DNA from: Tethya wilhelma
Lineage: Eukaryota; Porifera; Demospongiae; Tethyida; Tethyidae
Assembly: GCA_964030475.1 (NCBI GenBank)
Contig: CAXIPT010000004.1
Coordinates: forward strand, 5,978,503 to 6,042,502
Length of the DNA: 64,000 nt
Reading direction: 5' to 3'
Part shown: positions 40,141 through 50,500 of the stretch, piece after piece
Position numbering within the stretch: the first letter of the stretch is position 1
How the letters are laid out: each line of letters begins with the position of its first letter
The notes under the pieces: model-generated
What the model saw: the letters and a program-made list of their open reading frames with translations, nothing else
What the model was told of the DNA's origin: nothing
The model's database searches: none
Translations under genes and position numbers: made by a program

Positions 40141-43100
40141 ATGGCAAAAGAATCAACCAATTATTGTCTTGCTATACTAGTCGTGCTACTGATCACATCA
40201 GTCAGTGTTAAAGGAATTCCACTGGAGGATTTTTTTCCCTTTGGTGCAGACGTTGGTGATACTCCTCTTCTAAAAGAACTTGACACCTCATCTCCTCTTG
40301 TCCAGCTAAACATCTCAACTTTTCCATTCTTTGGTCAGGATCACAGTGGCCTGTATGTAAGTTTAATAAGTACTAGCTAATTGTTCTATGCAAGGTACAT
40401 ATATCTCTACTCCAGGCCAGTACCTACGAGTTCTACAATGGTGGGAGCATTAAATTTTTGACTAAAATTCGAAAGACATTGGGTTCAATCAAATCTTGTG
40501 CATGCAGCTAGGTCCCAAGATTTTGTTTCCATAATTTTTCATGCCTTAATTTTTCTTAGATGCGCATGCAATCATGCATATGTCAGCTGTAATTGTAGCA
40601 TTAAATTTTTGTGTTGTCATAATGATTCCAGGTAAATGCTAATGGCGACATATCCTTTCTTGCACGACTTTCTGCATTTGTGCCTCAGCCATTTCCACTT
40701 GATTTCCAACTGATTGCTCCCTTCTGGGCTGATTCTGACACTAGACCACCAGATGGAGGTGATGTATGGTACCGGGAAACAGACGATCCAGCTTTACTTG
40801 AACGAGCAAAAGAAATTGTACGAAATGCCTTCTTAAATCATGCTACATTCGAACCAGAATCTCTGTTTATTGCAACATGGGATCACATTGGTGTTTATCC
40901 ACAATTGACACATGTGGTACGTATTTACATATGTCAGTCAGAAGTAAAATTCAGCATTATAATTTCATTTCACCTTTTACTGGCCTTCAGAATAACACTT
41001 TCCAGTGTGTTCTTACTACTGATGGTGTAAGGTCCTTTGTGATGTTCCTCTATGCTGATGGACTCATCCAATGGCTATGGAGTCAAGATCATGAAGGGAT
41101 ACCTGGTCAGGTCGGCTTTAATGCCGGAGATGGAGTTCGTTTCTTCAGTCATCCCGACTCGATGACCGAACGTTTGTTGAACATTTCTGAGACGAGTAAC
41201 ATTGGTATCCCGGGAGTGTGGCTGTTTCGAGTGGACAAGGAGGACATAGTGTCGGGAGGATGTAGCAGTACTGAAGATGGTAATCGATGTCAAATTGAAT
41301 GCTGAGAGAGAAAAGATATCCCAGAAAAAAAATCTGGGACTCAGCTGGGAATCGAACCCAAGACCTCCTGATTGCTAGTCAGGTGCTCTTACCACTAAGC
41401 CACTGAGTGCCCGTGGCATTGGAGCAGAAGATATGTATCTATAGGCCTCAGCATTCAATTTGACATTATAATAGCTTAACTAGAACCTCTGGTTATAACA
41501 CCTTATTTGTCATGGTAATAGATGCATGTATAAAGTATCAATTAATGCATACATCACTGGACCAGGCGTTTGTCTGGATGAATCCCAGGTAGATCTCAAG
41601 ATTTTTTCCAGTGAAGTTTCCAAGCAAAGTTGGATGTGCAATGTGCTCGATAGTGCTATCTGTTTGTCTGTATGAAGCATGCATTCATGTACATGTGTGG
41701 CTTGTAGTGACTTAGTCTATAGTAGGGTGGAACCCGTATGATTGTAGTGGTCAACCACTGTCATTTTCAGTATGTCCAATGCATATTTATCACACGTACT
41801 GCTAATGTGGCAAATATAGCTTAATTGCATTTCTCTTTGTTGTGTGTAGCTCAAATAACCTTGACTCCACGACACGGAAATATGTTGGGAGGTACAGGAG
41901 TGATCATCACTGGTGTTTGTCTGGAGCCAGACGACAGGGTCCTTTGTAGCTTTGATGAAAAACCAGCGCAGGGTTCAGAATCCATCAGCGATTCGCTCAT
42001 TCTGTGTGTATCTCCGGTTTTGAACAAAATCGGAGCTGTTTCTTTTGAACTTACAGTTGCCAAAGCATCTCTACGAGAATTCTTTACCTTTACAGCCACA
42101 TTTTACTCAGGTAAATGATTTAATTTTCAGTGTGATGTGACAATACATACCAAAATAATTGTTTACAGTGTCACCTGAAAGAGGACATGCTATAGATTTT
42201 GCACCTGACAAACTTCTTTTTGCTGCTGATGATACGTACGAGCTGAACTGGTCGCCTAACTTTCTTGGATTGGACATCCCCACCAACCCCTTTACAGTTG
42301 ATATTGAAATGTACCAACAGAGATTCGTATATTCGACTAGAGAACGCTCTAATGAGGCTAATTGGAGAAGGGTTGCACGACCTTTAGCGACCGACGCTCC
42401 CAATGATGGACATGCTATAGTACAAATCCCTTCAGTATCCATTCAATGCAAGTATCCAAAATCTGTTCAGTTCATGTTCCCTGTTTGCCCTGTAGTGATA
42501 AAGATATCTGCAAGCAGGCGCTCAGCTCAGATACGATCGATGGAAAATGTAACACTGCCAGCGACTGTGGGGCAATGGACTGGCATAGCTTACATGAAAT
42601 CCAAGGATTGTTCGGCTGGTGATATGAGAAGCATTTGTGATAGTTGGTTCACGGTTGAAGAAAATGCCGGTACAAGCTTTCGTCTGAGAGATCTTACCGC
42701 TTGTCCTCCACTTGAGAATCAAGCCGAACTCGATACAACTTATGAACGGGAAGATTTGTCATCATTTGTACGTAGGACGAGCTTTTCTGAAAACTCTCAA
42801 AGATTTTTTCATCCCAATACCACATCTTGTTACCGACAAACAAGGTACAGGTACTAACTGAGATATATATGACATGCTTATCTATAAATGTTTTCTCCAT
42901 AATTATGACTGTAATGAAGCAAGAGTTGTATAGTAGCTCATTGGAAGAAGCACAAATGTCTTCTAGTAGCTATGATATAAAAAAAACTTATAGAATCTGA
43001 TGATTTCTCTTTCTGGAGGAAATTATAAATTAATGACTACAAATTGGACTTTTGTTTCTATAGGCCGACTGAAGAGAACTATGGTCAACAGTGCTGCTAC

Positions 43101-45892
43101 GATGATGATGGAAACCTTCTCATTGGCTCTCCAGGTGGAGGAAGTGCTGACTCAGTATCGCCCAACTCTGACTACAACTTACATCTCATAGAGGATCTTG
43201 TGCCATACATAGTCTGTTGCAAGAGTGGAGAGAGCACTTCAAACTGTGGTGCCTACTACGATCAACGACCATCAAGAAGTGAAGCAGGCTACGCACTGCC
43301 TGTGCCAGGTAAGAAATGTGACTTCCATGCATGAAAATTAAGTTAATATGTGATGCTTCACTACATGTATTTAGCGTGCATTTATGGAGATCCCCACATT
43401 GTGACTCTGGACGGCTTGAAGTACACCTTCAATGGCAAAGGAGAGTTTGTTCTCATTGAAACCAATGACAATAGCTTCACTCTCCAAGGACGTATGGAGC
43501 CTGCTCAGGATGCCGACGGCTTTGATTCACTGGGCACCGTTTTCACTGCTATTGTGGCACGACAGGAAGAGACAAACACCGTTGTTCAGTTTGAAATCAG
43601 GCCGATGGGTATACGAACAATTGTAGATGGACTCACAGTGGAGTTTGATGATGTTGACGAACAAAATTTTATCAACGTGACAGTTAAGGACAAAGGAAAT
43701 AATACGGTCGTAGCAACCTTCACTAGTGGAGTTAGTATCGAACTGAAAGCTGACAATGGAATCATCTCTTTGATGTTGGTCAGCTTGCCTGGTTACTTGA
43801 AAGGTGAAACTAGAGGACTTATGGGAAATTTCAATGGAGACCCTTCTGATGATCTCCTTCCAAAGTTTGGATCTGAACCACTAAAACCTGAGGCTTCAAT
43901 TGAAGAGATTCATGAATTCTTTGGAATGACATGTAAGGATATATTGCCTATCTACATAACTGCAACAATGCATGTGTTTATCTTTGAGTTATAATTAACT
44001 GTATATTCACAATTGCAATTGAGTTATAACTATGTGTAAGTTATTAACTATTTTATTTTCCTTATAAGTTAACTGTACAAGGTCATTAATGCATAATGTT
44101 CATGTTTGATCGAGTTACAACTACAATGCTCATGTTTGAGTTATAACTGTGAGATTTTTATTATTTGAGTACCTAGTCCGTGATTCATTCCTAACAGGGA
44201 TCATTAACGACACACTTGATTCAATCTTTACTTATCGGCCTGGTGATAGTTGGTCTGAATTCTACGACCCTGATTTTGTGCCCGTCTATGAGCCTGTCTT
44301 CAACAATTCATCTCTTGAGGATGAAGCCAAGAGTGTGTGTGGGGATGATGTATTCTGTCTCTTTGATATCGCCACGACAAAACGAGTTGACATTGGTGCA
44401 TCTACTGTGGAAGACAGCCAGGGGTTTGATAACATTGTTGAGCTTTCAAAACCAAGTAAGATGGCAAAATTATTGACTTTATCTACACTTAAAAGTTTCA
44501 AGCTATTGAGCTAATTAATTTGAGACAATGCTATATCTTCTAGTTGTGTGTGACCCACCTTGTGAAAATGGAGCTTGTGTTGAAAACAACACATGTCGTT
44601 GTATGGAAGGATTTGTTGGAGAGAGATGTACAGAACCAGGTATATGCCTATATACAGAGTGTGCTTGCATAGATGTATGTTGCCGTTAATTCAGCTGTAT
44701 GCCGTTTGTGGTGATCGCTGACTTTGTTTACTTTTTGATCACAAACACATGTTGTAGTGATGACAGAATGTGAAAGCAATGTTTGCAAGAACAATGGTAC
44801 ATGTGTGAAACATGTCGCAACCTACACTTGCATGTGTTCTGAAGGATATATTGGTGCATTCTGTCAGGAGAAAGGTACGTACATATACTATCATCTGAGG
44901 CTATCTCACAAGTGTATATTGAAGTGTATGCCTCATGTATGTATACTTTCTACCATGGAGATCAACTTTCACATAATTTTTTTCCTTTTGGGTATTCATT
45001 GCAGAGCCTCCATTTCATATCAGATTCATCAACAGTAGTCCGAGAGTGAACGAAGATCAAGTTTTGATAGATTTTACAGGAAGTATGCCCATCATCAAGG
45101 CCAGCTGTTTCCTCACAGGGAGACCTGAACAAGACTGTAAGTCATGGTTGCTTACAATATTATTTTAAAGATGAAGCAAACTCAATCTGGTACCATCTTC
45201 TAAGTTTGAAGGGTTTTTTTCTCTTGATTTGTCACTATAGGTTCATCTGAATCAGTGGTCTACTCGAATGTCTCTAAAGGGTCTTACATTTTCAGAGTGG
45301 TAGCAACGAGTGAACGAGGAGAAAGAGCTGTTGAGAGAAGACTGATTCATGTTGGTGAGCATGCTACATGTGTACCACCAGTGAGCGTTTTGAACAATAA
45401 ATTTAAAATTGGTGATTCAAGTTTTGTGTGGTTTACTAGCACTAGCAGCATGCAGTTAGTGTTTTGTGCCTGATCATGCATTTGGCAATTTCAGTCTTCA
45501 TTTCAAGTATGATTTGTGCTCTCACAGTTGTTTAGCTAATGATAATGAAACCATACACTCAATACAGGTGATGAGGAGGAATTGTGTGCTGTTCATCTTA
45601 TCAATGAAGGAGTGAGGGTAGATGGTCAAGATGTGTTCATCCAGTTCACTGGGATTGGACCAATAACATCGTACCAATGCAAACTTGATGGATCAAACCT
45701 TGGACTATGTAAGTATCAAACTAGCTACCTTTGGTGTAAAATTTGATTTTATTGTCACTAACATGCATCTATTTAGGTCAAAGTCCAATGCACATTTTCA
45801 AGCTAGATCGTGGTACCCATCGTTTACAGGTTATTCCCAGTGGATGTAGTGGTGAGACCAAAAAACTTTCTGTTAAGTTTTATATTCCTTGA
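40141..45892 (+). CDS. Gene 3: Mesh/MUC4-like NIDO-IPT-AMOP-VWD-EGF secreted protein
   Basis: Complete gene, 14 exons, 1,167 aa: 40141-40356, 40632-40916, 40991-41279, 41850-42110, 42169-42844, 43064-43308, 43375-43932, 44198-44455, 44544-44639, 44758-44874, 45005-45136, 45241-45354, 45568-45708 and 45777-45892 (TGA). The start at 40141 is the first ATG giving a signal peptide (LAILVVLLITSVSV) and has A at -3. Order: NIDO (exons 1-3), an IPT/E-set (exon 4, MLGGTGVIITGVCL), AMOP (exons 5-6, GQQCCYD), VWD (exon 7, CIYGDPH at its start and GLMGNFNGDPSDDL near its end), a VWD-linked region, two EGFs (exons 9-10), then two short Ig/cadherin-like segments. This NIDO-IPT-AMOP-VWD order is that of insect Mesh and related to MUC4 and SUSD2. 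There is no transmembrane helix, unlike those proteins, so it is probably secreted. GDPH suggests self-cleavage. Confidence 0.92.
41289..41465. mobile_element. tRNA-containing element with terminal inverted repeats, gene 3 intron 3
   Basis: The 19-bp ends tgtcaaattgaatgctgag and ctcagcattcaatttgaca are perfect inverted repeats. Between them lies a tRNA-like sequence. It sits 10 bp after the 5' splice site of exon 3. A related element is at 52897-53156 and a fragment at 47899. Confidence 0.8.
41339..41408 (-). tRNA. tRNA-like sequence (Ala-AGC type), part of a SINE-like repeat
   Basis: On the minus strand it folds as a cloverleaf: A box tggcttagtggtaagagc, anticodon arm cctgactagcaatcagg with AGC in the loop, B box ggttcgattcc, and a 6-bp acceptor stem actcag/ctgagt. 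Because degenerate copies occur elsewhere with the same flanks, it is more likely the head of a short interspersed element than a working gene. Confidence 0.55.
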
Positions 45893-46093
45893 ACAAAATC
45901 AAATGTAAACAATTACTAACTTGTTGCTATAGTAACTGTATGAATATCCCTACATTGTACAATAATATTCTGATTAAACCTCTTGAAGAGTTTGCTAAGA
46001 TTTAAATTTAACTACTGTAAAATACATAATGCTATATAGTTACTTCAAACTTTCTAAAATGTCTACAATGTCATATAATATACTGAGCACAAA

Positions 46094-46849
46094 CTAAGTA
46101 AAAGTTATCAAGTATTCTGGGTACACAGAGGCATCTTGGAATACAACAAATATCTGAGGGTTTTGGTCATTGTCCACGACTGAATCGTACTTGGTACCAT
46201 CAGACTTGGTAGGAGCATCAACTAGGTTAGTAGTACCTTTGGTAGCTGTGAACTCTCCAGTTATTACTCTTGCCACATACACATACTTGTATCCTTTTGC
46301 ATCACGTGGTGAATAAGTATCTCTTGCTGAGTAATAAGCATCCCTTGCAAAGTACACACCTTTCCCATAGACAGTTGCTAAAACAAAATCACAAAAATAA
46401 TAATATTTATCATAGTATACAACGTACAAGCAACTAACCATTTTTTCCGGAGTAGCTTCGGTTGAAATTGTGTCGATTGATGTCTTGGCAAGCAGGCTGT
46501 GCTGTTCCATGGAACAGGCGACGCTCACTAGTCTTTGAACCACTAGGATTTTGCTTATTAACTAACTCTCTTTTGCCAACGTACTGCTTGTACAGGAATG
46601 GGTTTTGTATTCTCTGTATCTTGACAATAGATGAGTAAGTAGTCTTGCTATGTGGTTGTCCTAGACTCATTGGAACACCAGAAAAAGGAGCCGGAGGAGT
46701 AGCAACTACTCGCATCATAGTTTTATCAAACATTTGGTTTATTTCTAAGTATTCCTTATCTGTTGGTTGTAGATCAACAACATGAACAGCAACTTCAACA
46801 CCAGTGTTTGGGTCTGTTGGCATAGGACCCCAGGTATTGGGTCTCTCAC
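46094..46849 (-). CDS. PARP14-type ADP-ribosyltransferase catalytic domain, 3' exons only
   Basis: Two exons, 46440-46849 and 46094-46377 (TAG), equal in position and frame to the last two exons of the full gene at 58233-58987. Motifs: RRLFHGTAQPAC (catalytic His), YGKGVYFARDAYYSARD (Tyr), and NPQIFVVFQD, where the third triad residue is not Glu, so mono- rather than poly-ADP-ribosylation is expected. The upstream macro/WWE exons should follow at higher coordinates but there are only 285 bp before the N at 47134 and nothing there matches them. Either the rest is lost or it is on unassembled sequence. It lies tail-to-tail with gene 3, 201 bp apart. Confidence 0.85.
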
Positions 46850-46885
46850 CTGCACACAGACAGTGTATACAATGTCATGTAATAT

Positions 46886-46960
46886 AGCCTCGTTCCCAGG
46901 CCTTCCCTGGCGCATATTTTATATTTCGCGAGTTGCAAAGTTTAGCCACAGAAGGCCTGG
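46886..46960. repeat. Foldback repeat, 'gttcccaggc' family
   Basis: Begins agcctcgttcccaggccttc and ends gaaggcctgg; the ends pair. Same family as 6258 and 51724. Confidence 0.6.
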
Positions 46961-47117
46961 TAAAACTTCTCACGTGATGCTTTCAAAAAATAACAGAGAG
47001 GTAGACGATTGGTAGACAGGTTATTACTGAGCGTGGGTGGAAGGCATAATCCAACGTGTAACACGTGCATGTGGTCAGTCTGCTAGAGTATGAGCTAAGT
47101 TTTTTTCTAGTTTCGCT

Positions 47118-47154
47118 TAGCCAGACCCCTTTCNAAATCGAAAAAGATCTAATG
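47118..47154. repeat. Hairpin repeat interrupted by a single-N join at 47134
   Basis: Left side agccagacccctttc and right side gaaaaagatctaa resemble the two ends of the hairpin elements at 51679 and 52566. The join is therefore where the hairpin centre should be. Confidence 0.6.
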
Positions 47155-47598
47155 GAACCCCTGACTCAATTGAAAGTTGTGCTATTGTTTCTCCGGGCAC
47201 TGCTCAAGTCAAATTCAAGTCCCAAGAATGTAAGTATTTTTCTTCTTTTAGATGCTTGCGAGTGCATGGCAATCTAACTTCTGTACTATAATATTATGCA
47301 TAGATATATAGCTGCAGTTGCACTACGACACCATGCAGCTGTATAGATTATCGTTGTATTATTGTGTGTGATATACAGAGTCATATTAGAAACATCACTG
47401 GTTTAGAAATCATCTCAAGTATCATGTTGCAATCAGCTAGAAATCATACAATGTTGTGTGGTTCCCTCTCATTCATGAATATCATAATTTTTTTACCAGA
47501 AATTGTTATTGTGGGTTAGTACCTCAGTGTAGTAAAATAAATTGTGGGAATTATCAACAAGCCATCTACTATCTTCTTGGTTTGTTGTATAGTTGCAG

Positions 47599-50500
47599 CC
47601 AAAGTTATGCAGCGGGAGACACACAAAATTAAAGGACAAAAACTACATCTACAATACAAAGTTGAAACTCCTGAGCCTGAAACAACGGTTGAGCTGAATA
47701 AACTATTGCTTTCTAATGTACCAGATGTCCATTCTGAACACTTGGATTTATTTTTGTCAAATCAGTTAGGGATTGATGAAGAAGAGTTTAGTGTGCAAAG
47801 ACGTGGTGATGCAGCAATAGTTACATTCATTACTGAGTACACTTGTGAAGGTGAGAGTGACTTACTATAAGTGAAGGAAACATGATTATTTAAATGTCAA
47901 TTGAATGCTGAGAGATATCCCAGAGTCTGAGACAGTGGTGTAGCAAGGGTAGGGGCATATTCAGGAGGGGTGCTCTGGGTGCTCGAGCGCCCCCCCTCCT
48001 CACAAAAGTATCATGAATAAAATTAATCACTTTACCTCTGGCAGTACAGCATTAGCAATTATTTTACGCAATGAAATTCTGTACTTTTCTGTATGTTTTT
48101 AAGCTATAAATGTACAATAGTCCGAGTCTGTACAATTGATCCATTCAAGTGCTAAACTAACGTATAACGCAAGCTTGTACACCTGCTAGACCTAGTCACG
48201 TGACCAAAAGTGGGCATGGTTTCGAAAATTTTTTGGCCACTTCGCGCCCGTTATTGCTTAGCACTAGGCTTGAGGCTAATGTGCTCAAAAATTTGAGTAT
48301 GATTCCATTTAGCACTGCCTGGAAATAACCGCATTATTCCTGCAAATTTTCCTATTATTCTTTTAATTTCTTTTATTATTCCTGGTTTTTGAGACTCACA
48401 CAGCTACAAATTTAAATAAATATAATCCGGAGAACAGACAGAGCGCTCTTCAAAGACGACCAGAGAGGGTGTGGTAAGGGCATGGCAACTCACACAGTAT
48501 GGGTCAAAGGTCACCTCAGAGAGGGATGGCAGCGATCAAGAGACTCTACTTGATGAATCAAGCAGTAAATCTGGCGATAAAGCCGATGAAGCACAAAAAA
48601 GAGGACAATTGTGTCGCAACTGGACAAATGATGCTAAGTGTAACTGAGCTTGAACCTTGAACTCGAAGCCATCTCCATGAGGTCTGAGGCCAAGGCACGA
48701 GTGATTTTTCGTAATCTAGCTACTTTTTCTCCTGTTTATTCCTCCCAAACTTAATTATTCCCCATTATGTTCAAAGGTACTATTATTCCAGAAATTATGC
48801 CTGCATATTTGCCGCACCCCTATTTAGCACCCTTCTATTCTAGTTCTTAGATACACCCCTACAGGGGAGAGGGACCAGGGAGTAATTTCCCCCCCATCCC
48901 TCTTTTTTAGATTGCAAAATTCCTGTTTTAGTGTTATAATGCATTATTCTATTAGCCTCGTTCCCAGACTCTCATCTGATTCATCTTTGACCTTACCCTC
49001 ACAATAAGGAAGGAGAGAGCCTGGTCGGAAATATCACGTGAATTTTGTCATTGAGGGTGTGAGGGTAGGTATGACCTTTGACCTCTGCCACGATTGTGCC
49101 GTTTTACAAGTGCCTAGCACAAACAACTTGACAGATAGTAATTTGAGACTCTATTAGTTGGATGTTCTTGCTTGTTTATGTTTTGTTTGTGGTTTTAGTT
49201 GTGCAATCATGCATTTGTAATTTAATTAGTTGTGCTAATGTTTCCTTTGTGCACCTTCACATTTCTTTCTTTATCATTAACCATAGTATACAGTGTGACA
49301 CTTTTATTTCCCACATAACTGGTTTAAACTGGTTTTGTACTTGCTTTACTTGTTTGTCTGTGTAGTAGTATAATAAGTAAGTAGCTTTAATTTGAGTTGT
49401 TACTAGGAAAAGGAGTTTGTAGTATGAATGAACTATATAATGATGTAATTTCCGGTATATATACCATAATAATATCTTATGTAAGTAGTGAACACTGCAA
49501 TTTTATCTTTTTGTGTTTATTGTGCTGGTTGCAAAAGAATAAATATTCTTTAATGAACTTGAAGTAACACTACATGGTGTAAGGATTGGCCGAGGATTGA
49601 AGATGGCAACAACAAGTATATGCACTGCCTACGACTGAGGCGTACTTCTTTTTGTCATCTTCCGAGATATTATTTGAAGTGAGCATGACTTCTGCTTCTT
49701 CTCCTCCAAGGCAGTACAATAGCATGCTCATTTGCTTCTTCTCGTCTTCTGAGTCCAGCCCGGATGCGACTCTAAACTGTTCAAAGCTTCTCTTCTTTTG
49801 CAAATCCAGCTAGCTGTCTGATTGCTTGAAGTCAAAGGCCTCAGGCTAGATGATTTCATTGCCGTCCAAAAGAACGTTATACTTGAAGGAGCTATAGGTT
49901 CAATCACAGGTCACAGAACAATCAATTGAACAGTTTATTACAGCTCGTTGAGACGTGCGAATATGGCACTCTTAGGGACAAGATGCTGCGAGACCGAATT
50001 GTCGTCAGTATCAGAGACTTGATCCGCACTCTCTGGATGTTTGCAGATGGATGCGTCCTTGCTGTTATAGACAAAGCCAAGAAGATGGTGAGGCAGAAAG
50101 AGGTGATCGCTGCACAAGGTCTGCAGCTGCAAGTTGATGGCAGCAAAGACTCGTCAATCATTATTGATTTGGTAATGGTTGATTATTTCTCGGGACTCTC
50201 ACCTTTGACCTTACACTCACATTTTTCATATCAATGGAAAGCACTCAGCCTACACAACAACCCTGTAAAGTTAATTTTTTGTTTGGAGGCCAGTAAAAGG
50301 TTATTATTCAGTAAAGATCTTTGCAATACATTTCCCCCCATACCCCAATCCTAACAAGTAGTAAAAATTTCAAAAAAAATAAGCAGTGTAGGAATGGGCA
50401 GTGCATTAAAAAGTATTGGAACAAGGCAGGGTCTCAATTTCGGCACATGACTACTTCATTTTTATTCTTGATCCTTCATATGGATTTTCAGTGTTGTGTT

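Noticed and set aside
41339..41408. Functional tRNA-Ala gene
   Set aside because: It lies inside an inverted-repeat element with decayed relatives nearby, so a SINE-like origin is more likely; kept as tRNA-like only.
47065..47277. Possible extra 5' exon of the PARP14-like gene ending at a gtaagt donor
   Set aside because: It contains the N, its phase (0) does not fit the next exon (needs one leading base), and the protein does not look like the missing RRM half.
49162..49365. 67-codon hydrophobic open frame
   Set aside because: AT-driven composition in repeat-rich intron, no family signal.
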